Assembly (NCBI RefSeq): GCF_036320965.1
Contig: NC_092241.1
Location: forward strand, 25,198,986 to 25,262,985
Source: Panulirus ornatus
Lineage: Eukaryota; Arthropoda; Malacostraca; Decapoda; Palinuridae
Direction of reading: 5' to 3'
Length of the DNA stretch: 64,000 nucleotides
Program-made: the position numbers and the translations under genes
In this document: positions 9,847 to 21,455 of the stretch, piece by piece
Position numbering within the stretch: position 1 is the first letter of the stretch
Layout of the letters: each line of letters begins with the position of its first letter
Notes under the pieces: generated by a model
Database searches by the model: none
What the model was told of the DNA's origin: nothing
What the model saw: only the letters and a program-made list of their open reading frames with translations

Positions 9847-11263
9847 CGTTCCCATTTGCTCCCTTGTCTTACGCACTTTATTTACCTCCTTCCAAAACAT
9901 CTTTTTATTCTCCCTAAAATTAATGATACTCTCTCACCCCAACTCTCATTTGCCCTCTTTTTCACCTCTTTCACCTTTCTCTTGACCTCCTGCCTCTTTC
10001 TTTTATACATCTCCCACTCATTTGCATATTTTCCCTGTAAAAATCATCCAAATGCCTCTCTCTTCTCTTTCACTAATAATCTTACTTCTTTATCCCACCA
10101 CTCACTACCCTTTCTAATCAACCCACCTCCCACGCTTCTCATGCCACAAGCATCTTTTGCGCAAGCCATCACTGCTTACCTAAATACATCCCATTCTTCC
10201 TCCACGCCCCTTACCTCCTTTGTTCTCACCTTTTTCCATTCTGTACTCAGTCTCTCCTGGTACTTCCTCACACAAGTCTCCTTCCCAAGCTCACTTACTC
10301 TCACCACTCTCTTCACCCCAACATTCTCTCTTCTTTTCTGAAAACCTCTACAAATCTTCAACTTCGCCTCCACAAGATAATGATCAGACATCCCTGCAGT
10401 TGCACCTCTCAGCACATTAACATACAAAAGTCTCTCTTTAGCATGCCTATCAATTAACATGTAATCCATTAACGCTCTCTGGACATCTCTCCTACTTACA
10501 TACGTATACTTATGTATATCTCGCTTTTTAAACCATGTATTCCCAATCACCAGTCCTTTTTCAGCACATAAATCTACAAGCTCTTCACCATTTCCATTTA
10601 CAACACTGAACACCCCATGTATACCAATTATTCCCTCAACTGCCACATTACTCACCTTTGCATTCAAATCACCCATCACTATAACCCGATCTTGTGCATC
10701 AAAACCACTAACACACTCATTCAGCTGTTCCCAAAACACTTGCCTCTCATGATCTTTCTTCTCATGCCCAGGTGCATATGCACCAATAATCACACATCTC
10801 TCTCCATCAACTTTCAGTTTTACCCATATCAATCTAGAATTTACTTTCTTACACCCTATCACATACTCCCACAACTCCTGTTTCAGGAGTAGTGCTACTC
10901 CTTCCCTTGCTCTTGTCCTCTCACTAACCCCTGACTTTACTCCTAAGACATTCCCAAACCACTCTTCCCCTTTACCCTTGAGCTTCGTTTCACTCAGAGC
11001 CAAAACATCCAGGTTCCTTTCCTCAAACATACTACCTATTTCTCCTTTTTTCTCATCTTGGTTACATCCACACACATTTAGACACCCCAATCTGAGCCTT
11101 CGAGGAGGATGAGCACTCCCCGCATGACTCCTTCTGTTTCCCCTTTTAGAAAGTCAAAGTACAAGGAGGGGAGGGTTTCTGGCCCCCCGCTCCCGTCCCC
11201 TTTAGCCGCCTTCTACGACACGTGAGGAATGCGTGGGAAGTATTCTTTCTTCCCTATCCCCAG
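9847..11263 (-). mobile_element. Inverted 5' half of a full-length family A LINE insertion
   Basis: On the - strand this runs from the element's 5' terminus (CTGGGGATAGGG at about 11263) through the 5' UTR, EN and linker to GGGAGCAAATGGGAAC, ending at about 9848. The + strand piece that follows begins at AGTGAAGGGGGC, which is the next sequence of the consensus after a gap of only about two or three bases. The two pieces are therefore the 5' and 3' halves of one element with the 5' half inverted, as expected from twin priming. Confidence 0.85.
10176..11090 (-). pseudogene. Endonuclease domain in the inverted LINE half
   Basis: This open frame of 304 codons begins with the family's probable natural start, MGCLNVCGCNQDEKKGE. 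All EN motifs are seen: LALSETKL, VIIGAYAPG, VIVMGDLNAKV, LMDYMLID and MSDHYLVEAK. It ends where a consensus GAA (Glu) has become TAA after EEWDVFR. The rest of the linker (KERGRRSRE, KKMFWKEVNKVRKTREQ) continues to 9848 with further damage. It shows that the ORF starts about 175 nt after the 5' end of the element. Confidence 0.88.
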
Positions 11264-13399
11264 TGAAGGGGGCTAATGCAGAGGTGATAACAAGTAGTGG
11301 TGATTTGAGAAGGAGATGGAGTGAGTATTTTGAAGGTTTGTTGAATGTGTTTGATGATAGAGTGGCAGATATAGGGTGTTTTGGTCGAGGTCGTGTGCAA
11401 AGTGAGAGGGTTAGGGAAAATGATTTGGTAAACAGAGAAGAGGTAGTAAAAGCTTTGCGGAAGATGAAAGCCGGCAAGGCAGCAGGTTTGGATGGTATTG
11501 CAGTGGAACTTATTAAAAAAGGGTGTGACTGTATTGTTGACTGGTTGGTAAGGTTATTTAATGTATGTATGATTCATGGTGAGGTGCCTGAGGATTGGCG
11601 GAATGCTTGCATAGTGCCATTGTACAAAGGCAAAGGGGATAAGAGTGAGTGCTCAAATTACAGAGGTATAAGTTTGTTTTGAGTATTCCTGGTAGATTAT
11701 ATGGGAGGGTATTGATTGAGAGGGTGAAGGCATGTAAAGAGCATCAGATTGGGGAAGAGCAGTGTGGTTTCAGAAGTGGTAGAGGATGTGTGGATCAGGT
11801 GTTTGCTTTGAAGAATGTATGTGAGAAATACTTAGAAAAGCAAATGGATTTGTATGTACCATTTATGGATCTGGAGAAGGCATATGATAGAGTTGATAGA
11901 GATGCTCTGTGGGAAGTATCAAGAATATATGGTGTGGGAGGTAAGTTGTTAGAAGCAGTGAAAAGTTTTTATCGAGGATGTAAGGCATGTGTACGTGTAG
12001 GAAGAGAGGATAGTGATTGGTTCTCAGTGAATGCAGGTTTGCGGCAGGGTTGTGTGATGTCTCCATGGTTAATTTGTTTATGGATGGGGTTGTTAGGGAG
12101 GTGAATGCAAGAGTTTTGGAAAGAGGGGCAAGTATGCAGTCTGTTGTGGATGAGAGAGCTTAGGAAGTGAGTCAGTTGTTGTTCACTGATGATACAGCGC
12201 TGGTGGCTGATTCATGTGAGAAACTGCAGAAGCTGGTGACTGAGTTTGGTAAAGTGTGTGAAAGAAGAAAGTTAAGAGTAAATGTGAATAAGAGCAAGGT
12301 TATTAGGTACAGTAGGGTTGAGGGTCAAGTCAATTGGGAGGTAAGTTTGAATGGAGAAAAACTGGAGGAGGTAAAGTGTTTTAGATATCTGGGAGTGGAT
12401 CTGGCAGCGGATGGAACCATGGAAGCGGAAGTGAATCATAGGGTGGGGGAGGGGGCGAAAATTCTGGGAGCCTTGAAGAATGTTTGGAAGTCGAGAACAT
12501 TATCTCGGGAAGCAAAAATGGGTATGTTTGAAGGAATAGTGGTCCCAACAATGCTGTATGGTTGCAAGGCGTGGGCTATGGATAGAGTTGTGCACAGGAG
12601 GGTGGATGTGCTGGAAATGAGATGTTTGAGGACAATATGTGGTGTGAGGTGGTTTGATCGAGTAAGTAATGTAAGGGTAAGAGAGATGTGTGGAAATAAA
12701 AAGAGTGTGGTTGAGAGAGCAGAAGAGTGTGTTTTAAAATGGTTTGGTCACATGGAGAGAATGAGTGAGGAAAGATTGACCAAGAGGATATATGTGTCAG
12801 AGGTGGAGGGAACGAGGAGAAGTGGGAGACCAAACTGGAGGTGGAAAGATGGAGTGAAAAAGATTTTGAGTGATCAGGGCCTAAACATGCAGGAGGGTGA
12901 AAGGCATGCAAGAAATAGAGTGAATTGGAACGATGTGGTATACTGGGGTCGACGTGCTGTCAATGGATTGAACCAGGGCATGTGAAGCATCTGGGGTAAA
13001 CCATGGAAAGTTCTGTGGGGCCTGGATGTGGAAAGGGAGCTGTGGTTTCGGTGCATTATTACATGACAGCTAGAGACTGAGTGTGAACAAACGGGGCCTT
13101 TGTTGTCTTTTCCTAGCGCTACCCCACACACGAGGGGGGAGGGGGTTGTTATTCCATGTGTGGCGAGGTGGCGATGGGAATAAATAAAGGCAGACAGTAT
13201 GACTTATGTACATGTGTATATATGTATATGTCTGTGTGTGTATATATATGCATATATTGAGATGTATAGGTATGTATATTTGCGTGTGTGGACGTGTATG
13301 TATGTACATGTGTATGTGGGTGGGATGGGCCATTCTTTCGTCTGTTTCCTTGCGCTACCTCACTAACGCGGGAGACAGTGACAAAGCAAAATAAATAAA
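11264..13399 (+). mobile_element. 3' half of the 5'-inverted family A insertion
   Basis: It begins at AGTGAAGGGGGCTAATGCAG and runs through RT, the C-terminal domain and a long-type 3' UTR to GACAAAGCAAAATAAATAA. Lesions are a +2 shift at about 11676 (GTTTGTTTTGAG), a 4-nt loss near 12068 and TAG near 12161. With the inverted half it makes one insertion of 9847-13399 (3553 nt). The junction at 11263 shares CAGT between the element's 5' end and the RT segment, i.e. microhomology. Confidence 0.88.
12167..12985 (+). pseudogene. RT motif C to C-terminus of the inverted insertion
   Basis: An open frame of 272 codons: LLFTDDTALVADS (motif C with FTDD in place of FADD), KLQKLVTEFGKVCERRK, NVNKSKVI, FRYLGVDLAADGTME, then the complete C-terminal domain (LYGCKAW, LRTICGVRWFDRVSN, KWFGHMERMSEER, GRPNWRWKDGVKK). 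The normal ORF end lies in the region after VVYWG. This frame continues a little further to GLNQGM because the stop at that place reads CGA here. Confidence 0.85.
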
Positions 13400-13409
13400 A
13401 TGAAAAAGA
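13400..13409. repeat. Target-site duplication, right copy
   Basis: ATGAAAAAGA, the right partner of 9837-9846. It follows the A-rich LINE tail and leads into the continued family B 3' UTR. Confidence 0.75.
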
Positions 13410-14698
13410 AAAAGAAAAGACAATGAAAGTATTTCCGAATTTTGGAAAAAATGAAAAACCTGTCTTTTAAAATGTGCCAGGTTATTAGTGAAGACATGAA
13501 AAGGTAAAGTTCCAAAGCTTCAACTTGTAGGAAAAGAGGCAGTTATCAAGACAGCCCATCCCTATGTTGCCAATGGCCACACAGTTATGTGATGCAGTAG
13601 CTTACTGAATACTACATGGTCTACCTAGAGGTGAAGTCATACAAGCATCCAGCTCTTGAGAGCAAAAACCAAAGTAGTACCTATAGAGGGGGTAAAGTGA
13701 ACCAACATTGTGGCGTAGGACAAGAGGAAGTTAGCCTGGGACAGTTCATAAGTCAAACTGCTTTTGACTCAACTCTGTCAAGTAAAGATGTAGAGCTACA
13801 ACCACCACAGCTGTAAGAGCAGTACTCCATACAATGATGAAACAACCCTTTGAATAAACAGGACAACTCTTCAGAAGATAAGAAGTTTCAACATATGAAT
13901 AGGACATCCAGTTTCTTAGAAGCCAACTTAGCTACTCCTGTAATGTGGGGTTTCTAAGAAAGAGTGGACATTACAGTAATATCAAGAATAATCATTGAGT
14001 CCAGGGGAAGGATTACAGAACCATCGAAGGAGAGACAAGAGTTGTGAGTTTTCGATAGAGATGGGTAGAAACTGGCTGTCTCAGAGGGATTAAACTTAAA
14101 TAGATTTCATCTACCCCACTGAGATATCCTGTCCAAGTCTGAGTTTACTGAGGAAGCTGTGTCAAGATGAGATGCAGATCAAGCGAGAGAAAAAGGAACA
14201 GAACTGAAAGATGTGGATGAATACAGTGTTGAGTCATCAGGGTATGAGTTCATTTGGTTATTTGTGGAGGAGAGGAAATTGTTGAAAAAAAAAAAAAAAA
14301 AAAAAGTGTAGGGGACATGACAGAACCTTGAGAGACAATGCTGTTGATGAAGAAAAGGGGAAGGCTGATCCATCAACAACCAGAGGAATAGATTGACCAA
14401 AGAGGAAGTGAGACATGAAGGAGCAAAGTAAGGGAGGGAAGCCAAAACAGGGAAGCTTAGAGATAAGACTCCAGTGCCTATCCCTATCAAAAGCTCTGGA
14501 TGCCGTACCCTCTCAAAAGCTTTGGATAAGTCAGGGCAACAACATATGACTCCCCAGAATCTTTCCGGGATGATGACCAGACATCAGGAAGATAGGAAAG
14601 AATATCACCGGTAGATCTCACCTATGGGAAGCCATACTGGTGATCAGAAAGAAGAGTGATTTTCAAGGTGTCAAAAGACATGGGAATCAAGGAGTGAT

Positions 14699-14923
14699 TC
14701 AAAGACTGAAAATGGTAGATGTCAAAGCAATAGGACAATAGTTGGAGGGGTCAGAAAGGTCACCCTTCTTAAGGTTGGGATGTATCAACACATGCTTCCA
14801 AGAAGTTTTAGTTTTTAAACAGAAACAGAACAGATGAGCAAGCACAGGTGCAAGTTCAGAGGCACACTCTTTTAGTGCATGGGGATAGATGCAATCAGGA
14901 ACATAAGCCTTGCTTGTGTCCAA
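14699..14923 (-). pseudogene. RT N-terminal fragment of family B LINE B1
   Basis: The - strand reads DTSKAYVPDCIYPHALKECA, then LFCFCLKTKTSWKHVLIHPN and LKKGDLSDPSNYCPIALTST. This is the fingers region of a non-LTR RT (the KKGD...NYRPIALTS block), with Cys in place of the usual Arg in NYRPI. The frame breaks after this; motif A (DLSKAFERV) follows at about 14500-14520. Confidence 0.8.
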
Positions 14924-15009
14924 AGAAAGAACTTTTTCAGACAGTCCAAAACGAGGTTACAGGGAGGGGCATAGGATTAGTAACAGGGGCATCAGGGGGT
15001 GAAGGAATG

Positions 15010-15339
15010 TCAAGAGTCATCCAAGGTGGAATTAGAGGAACAGGAACCAAAGAGAGTTGCTTTGTCTTTGGGATAGACAGCTATAGTACTGTCACAATGG
15101 AAAAGTGAAAGAAACGTAGAGCAATAGAAGTTGTGAGAGACACCCTTAGCTAAAGACCAGAAAGACCTATCAGTGGATAACGAGGAAATTTTATCACACT
15201 TTCTTTGCACAAAGGAACACTGCCTCATGAATAACAAACTTGCAGTGATTACAGGCAGTGATAAAAGTTGAATAGGAGTTGGAGGAAGAAGAGTTTTCCC
15301 AAGCCCATTATGCCTAATCTCTTGCCTGAATGGCCTCAA
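15010..15339 (-). pseudogene. EN-RT linker fragment of family B LINE B1
   Basis: The - strand frame reads RKCDKISSLSTDRSFWSLAKGVSHNF and ends near LFGSCSSNSTLDDS. Such an Arg-Lys-x-x-x-x-Leu-Ser... FWSLAK linker sits between endonuclease and RT in these LINEs. It lies between the EN piece (15718-16065) and the RT start (14699-14923), in the right order. Confidence 0.65.
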
Positions 15340-15717
15340 AACAAAAATGTGTGAACCATTGTATTGGATGTAGAGGTTTGTCTTGGAGGAGGTTGGGATA
15401 AATGCTTCATTCCCACAAGACTAACCACTATGTGTTTGGTGGAGACAGAAGCATCATCACAAGAGACAGTAATTTACCCAAGGAAAGTCAGAGAAGTTAC
15501 ATATTTTATCCCAGTCTACTTCACTGAGATGCTAGTATTTACACTAAGAAGGGGCTGCTGGAGGAGGAGGTGACATTAAAATATACACTTATGATAGTGT
15601 GATCATATAAACCAACTGAGGGCAAGATTGTGCGCTTCCAGCTGGGTGGACTAGAGATGAAAAACAAATCCAGAATATTAGAAAGTGATCAGGAATATAG
15701 ATAGAAAGGGAGATAAT

Positions 15718-16065
15718 TTACTCTAAATCATTGAGAATGGTGAACATGAGGGCTTCAATCCCTCCACCAACTGTATGAGATAAATTCAACCACTCCCTAC
15801 AGCAAATGTTAAAATCCGCAAGGTAGAACATCTCGAACTGCTGGCGACAGGATGTCATAGTCTCATGACAGGAGTTTAGATAATTGAAGAAAGATATAAA
15901 ATTTGTAGAATTAGGAGAGGAATAAGTGAAACAGAGAAAAAGTATGGTAGCTGAGAGACAGACCTTGCACCACATTACATCAAAGTTTGGGGACTCAAGG
16001 TCTTTTATGCATGCAACAGGTGTGGTGATGTTGGAATAAGCACAAGCACCACCTCTGAACTGAAA
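15718..16065 (-). pseudogene. Endonuclease fragment of family B LINE B1
   Basis: The - strand translation gives FRGGACAYSN and PVACIKDLESPNFDVMW, followed by TYSSPNSTNFISFFNYL, YLADFNICCREWLNLSHT and GGIEALMFTILNDLE. The YSSPN stretch and the (G)DFN motif with following REWL are typical of LINE endonucleases of the Jockey/CR1 type. The normally conserved Gly before DFN is Ala here. No complete frame exists. Confidence 0.78.
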
Positions 16066-16150
16066 TCATAGATGGAGATTATAGCTGGATAAGAAAAAGG
16101 GACTAATGAAAACATCATTAATGAGCTATGTTTGATCACTTTCGAGTTGT

Positions 16151-18135
16151 TATTCCTCACATTTTCTCAAACTAACCTAACCTAACCCAGGTGAAAAGAA
16201 AAATAGATTTCAAAATTTGAAAAACTCTGTCTCTCTGAGGAGGTGTCCCACAGGCATAAGAGTCTCTCTATGAATATTAGGATTAGGACCTTCTCTCTCT
16301 GTCTGTCTGGTGAGGAATATGCTTTCTCCCAATGTAGCTCCAATTTCAATTGACAACAGCATACTCGCTCATTCCAAACCCACCCTAAACTGATCAGAGA
16401 TTGCCAAAGAGATGAAACTATGCCACAGAAACCTCACTTTCTGTAGGTTGCAGGAGCCAACCCAAAAGTGGTCACAGTTGGTACAGAAAAATGTTTTTGA
16501 TAAAGAGGGAAAGGCAGGGAGGGCAGAGACCAGGAAATTACATTTGCATGATATCAGAGAAAAGCTTTTTCAGCTGGGCAGGACAAAGGGACCAGGAAAA
16601 AATGTTCACAGGTCACTGTCTCCAAATTTCAAAACCTACATCTCTCTCCTCTGCAATTTGTCCTAAAAGCATGAGAGTATACCTTCATGAAGAAGGGCTT
16701 ACAAAAGAAATTCAGATAAAATGTTTGACTCCAATGGCAAACATTTATCTTCAATGGTGAATCAGGGAAATATTGGAATCTTGTCTATCCAACACTGGGA
16801 GTCATCAGTCCCTCAGGGTAGATCCACAATCTCTAAGGTACTGCCTGAAGGTGAATGACAGGTACCAAAAACATTCTAATTTGGTAATTCACTTCTTTAA
16901 AAATTTTCAAGGTGGGTCAATGGGGAGGCCAACTGCCTAACAGCAAGAGCTCTAACATAAAGCCTAAGTTGAATGGGGAAAAAAGAAAAAAAAGTTCTTT
17001 ATCAGTGCTAAAAGGGGTTTCAAGGTTCCAGGTATTATAAATTGTGTTCACTTTTGATAAATTATGCATGGGTACACAAGTTCTAAGAGATTGAATTAGG
17101 CACAGGGCATGCAGCTCTCTTGGTGGTCTTTCAAGCTGAGAAAAGGGCTGTTCAATAATTGTTTCACTCTTAGCCATGACACCAGGGTTTCAGGTCATCA
17201 AATAAAAATGTCTTGATTTTGGACAAAGCATGCAAAATAATAAATATCCTTCCAGAGCCCAAAGCTTCAAGAAAAAAATTAATCAGAAAAACTATCAGAT
17301 GCAAATTTTTCACATCTTACACTACAGTGCAAAAGCAACTGATCTCTTTAGAAAGATTGGAGAAGTTTATCCCAAACAGGTCTCAACATAATACCAAAAG
17401 CCTTGAGATATGGGTTCTTCTGGGATACTTTTATGTATGGCAGTAAGCATTAATACTACCCCTTCGATGTTGGGTAAAAGGCTAAAGAATTCCAAACAAA
17501 AGGGTGCAGCCACATCAGAAATATCTGATAATTCAAGGAAGGACTGATAGGCTTCCCAGACCAATGGTACTGTCTTGAGCAGAAGGATGAATACTAAGAA
17601 AAACTTTTCCCAAAGAAGTACTTACATAAGAAAGACTGAATTCCAAAAAAACAATCTATGGAGAAAGTATCTGTTGCAACTGCCTCAACATCTAAAATTT
17701 GAGAAACATACATTGATAGTAACAAAGACATTCTATGGGTAATGTGATCTAACTAGGTTGCCACTGCGAAGTATGGATTCATTTGAAAGCCTTACCCTAC
17801 CAACATTTCTAATTGCACTGTATCTGATCTCCACAGAAGTTCTGCCCAAAGAGTGTACACTTCTTTGAGACTAGAAACTTGGTAAGAAAGGCTTTTGACA
17901 TAAAAAAGTCGTTCCCAGTAACTATAAGAGTCAAGGACTTGCAGGAGCCATGTTCAATAGACAGTGAACAGCCACAAAATTGTCCATTAGATATGAATAA
18001 AATTCTACTATTCAGACTCAGAACATTTTGGGAGAAGAAAATAATTAGAGCCAACACCTCCTTGTTGCCATGAAAGGTCTTGCACTATATCTTACCGAAG
18101 TCCCATATCCACTTGGGACTTCAGTTAAATGGGTG
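16151..18135. other. No gene recognised; short TAACC-type repeat at its start
   Basis: 16169-16188 holds about three TAACC/CCTAA units, the arthropod telomere unit on the reverse strand, next to the 5' side of family B copy B1. The rest (16190-18135) has scattered short frames without recognisable motifs. Confidence 0.5.
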
Positions 18136-18480
18136 AAAGGGCATTAATGAAGGTAACAGGAATAAAGTTCTTAGAATGGCACCACTAGATAGGACAAGAA
18201 ATAATGGATTTAAATTAGAAAAAAATAGACTCAGGTCAGATGTGGGTAAATATTGGTTCAGGAATAGGGTAACAGATTTATGGAACAAGCTGCGAAGCAC
18301 AGTAGTGGAAGCTGTCTTTAGGTAGTTTTAAACAAGGGTTGGATGTGTTTATGGGTTCAGGCGGTTAGTTGTAGGGTGGACAGACTCAGGACCTGCCTAG
18401 CATGGGCCAATAGGCCTCTTGCAGTGCCCTCACTTCTTATATTCTTATGTATAAGACACATCAAGGAATAAAAGCCTTAT
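18136..18480 (+). mobile_element. CR1/L2-like LINE 3' end
   Basis: The + strand encodes the last part of a LINE RT protein: RTRNNGFKLEKNRLRSDVGK, then YWFRNRVTDLWNKLRSTVVEA, followed by a 3' UTR with GGGCCAATAGGCCTCTTGCA and a CTTATATTCTTATGT tail. The RNNGFKL...YFF.NRV...WN.L block with a short TTCTTATG-type tail is typical of CR1/L2-group LINEs in arthropods. It is 5'-truncated. Confidence 0.75.
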
Positions 18481-18707
18481 CCATGAATCTGTGCATCCAA
18501 CAAAAGGACTTGTGAACGAAAGTGAACTTTCTACGACTGAAAGCCAGATTGTTTATGAAATTGCCTCTATGACAGTCTCTAATTGGCCAATGGTGGTCCT
18601 AGCTGAAAGAATTACGATGGGTGGGGAATGACAATGTGCCCCACCACACAGACAAAGGGTTTGAGGTCCTAACCTTGATATTTCAAGAGAGAATATCACA
18701 TGCTTGC

Positions 18708-18727
18708 AAAAAAAAAAAAAAAAAAAA
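18708..18727. repeat. Poly-A run
   Basis: About 20 consecutive A. It could be the tail of an unrecognised retrotransposed sequence to its left. Confidence 0.6.
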
Positions 18728-18889
18728 TGGGAGAAAAAAGTACTCCAAATCTAATTGTGCATGAAACAAATCACTAAATATAAGTCTTATAAACACCCAT
18801 AAAATAAAGGAATATGTGTGAATAATTAACTACCAATCTGTACTGTACAGAGAGGGAGTTGAACACTCATGAGGCCCTATATCTTGATC

Positions 18890-19790
18890 ATTTCTGTTGT
18901 TTGTCTGCAACTATGATGTCTTCAGGCATTTCATTCCTTTCACCCACTGCTCTTATACTATAAAAGAATACATCATTTTTTTTTCTTGATTAATTTCATA
19001 GTATGTCCTCTGAATGTTCTACCCTACAACTCCCAAAGAACTGTTTGCTGTATGTCATCAATGTGTTTAAAAAATCTAAAGTTGTGAACATGCTCCTCTT
19101 TGCTAAAGTGAGTAAATCTAAAGCCTGTGGCCCCTCCCTATAACTAAGCCCTCTTACTTCTAGTACCATCTTTGTTGCTTCCCTCTGGACCTTCTCTATT
19201 ATGTCAATATGCTTCCATCTTTGTTGCTTCCCTCTGGACCTTCTCTATTATGTGAATGTGGTCAAGCTCAGTGACCAGAGAAGCATATTCTAGTTTTGGC
19301 CATATGTATAATATGAAAATCTTGCTGAATAACTGCTTATCCATGAACTTTAACATTATTCTTACATTTACTGGCACATGGTTGGTCTTAATGATTCTTA
19401 TATGGTGGGTCTCTGGGAGACAGGGTAGGGGCATTGAGAAGTCCCAAGTCTCTCTCTTATAGATTCCTCCTGGAGGTTAATCTTGTCAAGGTTTTCTTCT
19501 GCTGTGACCTATTCACATTACATTTACTCAAGTTGAATTTCATTACACATGGATCAGACCATCTTTGGAGTCTGTCAAGGCTCCCTTGCAAGGTGATGCA
19601 ATCCTCCATGGTTTCCATTTCCCTCATAATCTTTGCATCATCTGCTTACATATTCTGGTCCATACCTTCAGGCATAAAGAGTAAGAGTCCCAGAATGAAT
19701 CATGTGGCACTCCACTGGTAACCTCTACTCGTTTTGAAGAGGCTCCTCTGACATGCATCCTTAGTTCCCTTCTACAAAGATAATCTATCC
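18890..19790 (-). mobile_element. CR1/Jockey-like LINE RT remnant
   Basis: The - strand reads, in drifting frames, FILGLLLFMPEGMDQNM, an ADDAKIMRE block (motif C, about 19634-19650), SLDRLQRWSDPCVMKFNLSKC and later WPKLEYASLV and IIEKVQREATKM. These are the RT motif B/C region and the PKLEYA...VQRRATK block seen in CR1/Jockey RTs. A 49-nt tandem duplication (19166-19214 and 19215-19263) interrupts it. Confidence 0.72.
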
Positions 19791-21139
19791 ATCAAATGAG
19801 TTTTCCACAAGAGGATATCAGTATAACATTTACACGGAAAACTCAAGGACTAAAGCACGAAATATCAATTTTACTGAAAGTAGAGAACTACTTGGATGTA
19901 TCATTACCATTTTGGACATCCAGCAAATTTCGTCGTTAGGTTCGGTGTGGTTCTCCATGTCTATTGAACAATTTTGACCATTTCTATCGCAAATCACTAG
20001 CTCTTGTGATTTCCCCCACTGAAAACCCTAGTTTCCAGAGGGGGTTCCCTATTATCATTGGATAAAGGGAGGGTAGGATATCAAAAGGTAGTGATTTGCA
20101 GGAGAAATGAAGGACAGTCATGCAAAATATATCAAAAACCACCTGAAAAACAATTCCAATTTCCAAACAGGCGGATGTCGGAACTGGTAATTATAATGAA
20201 TGATCTAACATTAATGAGCTCCCCAAAACAGATCCTGACACTAAAACACCCATCACAAAGTCGCATGTACACAGACGAAAGTAGAAGTCATATAACGAGA
20301 CTACCCTAATGCCAGAGGGTACTTGTAAATATATATTCAGCCACAGTATCCCCAACTGTAAATGAGGCATGAACAGTGAAATTTTTTTGAAGTTAAATGT
20401 TCTGAGGTAAACACATTCTTTATAATTCAAGTTAATGTTGAGACCAGATTGGACCTAGAGTATAATGAAGACTTGAAAGAGTTGATGCCATACACGGGCG
20501 CTTCATACCAGATACTCCACAATGTAATTATGTGTAAATTCGTAAACATATGTGCAAATTCATAACCATATGTCCAATTCATTCGAAAACAAGAGTGGCG
20601 AGAATTTACCTATATTTCATTAGTGGTGCATGCTCTCTTTGCATGAAGTATAACGTGGGCTGCCAATAACACCTCCCTCCTTCGTTAGGTATCATGTTTG
20701 GTATATTTAAAGTCCGCGTAACATCAGGAGTGATACGCTTATGAGACATCTACGAAAGTTTATTGAAATTTCTTGGAATCTTTAATATCCTTTGTCACTC
20801 CCTCCTAAAACAGATATTCATAACTATGACTGAGAAATCGGTATCAGTTATATCACGTACTAATGACAATGATATCCTTACTTCAAAAATAAGAGGAACT
20901 GCAAACGTTTGTTTGGGTCGACAGCTGAGAGGCGCGACACGCCTTGTCATACCAGGATTCTAAACTACTATAATCTCCGATAGTCAATCAGTAGATTTCT
21001 TAGTGAAGTCTGCGATATACAAGAAACATTCTGTGACTATCTATGAAAAACTGCCTTTTATAACTTAACTTCATTTGGTATATCTCAGAGACTTACCACA
21101 ATGTTTTCAACTCCCCTTGAATGAAGTTCCAATTCAACC
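19791..21139. other. Intergenic sequence upstream of the GDPD gene
   Basis: No coding motif, RNA gene or family A or B repeat is recognised. It is the nearest upstream DNA of the host gene and could hold distal control elements, but none can be named. Confidence 0.45.
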
Positions 21140-21455
21140 CTAACCAATCAGCGACGAGGAAGTGTGTCGTCATACATGACGCACGAGATGCGCAACACCG
21201 CCAGCAGACGATTCGCTTATTTAAAGCATAATTTAAATATTATAAAAGACTTTTCGATACAGCTTACCGTTGTTATTTCAAAAAAATTAAGCATTTATCT
21301 ACGATGGTTTTGATATCTTTTTGTCCTGATTCTACCCCGAGATTTATCTATTGTGAAGTTCGTCAGCTGATAGCAGTACCGCAGCAGTCCCAAACGGCAG
21401 TGTAGGTGTAAACAAAGGGGGTGTAAGACGTCCTGTTTCAATTTTTTAACTCCAA
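21140..21455 (+). promoter_or_regulatory. Putative promoter and 5' UTR of the GDPD1-like gene
   Basis: A CCAAT motif (AACCAATCAGCGACG, about 21142-21156), CpG-containing stretches (GTCGTCATACATGACGCACG) and TATA-like text (TATTATAAAAGAC at about 21238) lie 200-310 nt before the GDPD start codon. CpG density looks higher than in the surrounding AT-rich DNA. The exact start site is unknown. This is a positional inference supported by motifs only. Confidence 0.35.
21304..21405 (+). other. Possible upstream ORF in the GDPD1-like 5' leader
   Basis: ATG at 21304 opens a 33-codon frame ending at TAG (21403-21405), 50 nt before the GDPD start. If transcription starts upstream of 21304 it would be a uORF able to dampen translation. 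The start site is unknown and the peptide resembles nothing. Confidence 0.25.

Larger units (their letters stand above)
13410..16150 (-). mobile_element. Family B (Jockey/CR1-like) LINE copy B1, nearly full length, decayed
   Basis: Reading the - strand from about 16150 down: an AP-endonuclease segment (RGGACAYSNITTPVA, LESPNFDV, then YLADFNICCREWL, LNDLE), a linker (KCDKISSLSTDRSFWSLAKG), RT start (KKGDLSDPSNYCPIALTST), RT core (LSKAFERV) and a C-terminal region. The order EN-linker-RT matches LINEs of the Jockey/I/CR1 groups. Many frameshifts and an A run at 14284-14305 inside RT show age. The family A insertion at 9847-13399 separates it from its 3' end (9757-9846). Confidence 0.8.

Noticed and set aside
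19984..20166. Short - strand frame near 20 kb as a possible upstream GDPD exon or neighbouring gene
   Set aside because: The frame is 60 codons without motif, and GDPD exon 1 already has the expected N-terminus. No evidence for another gene.
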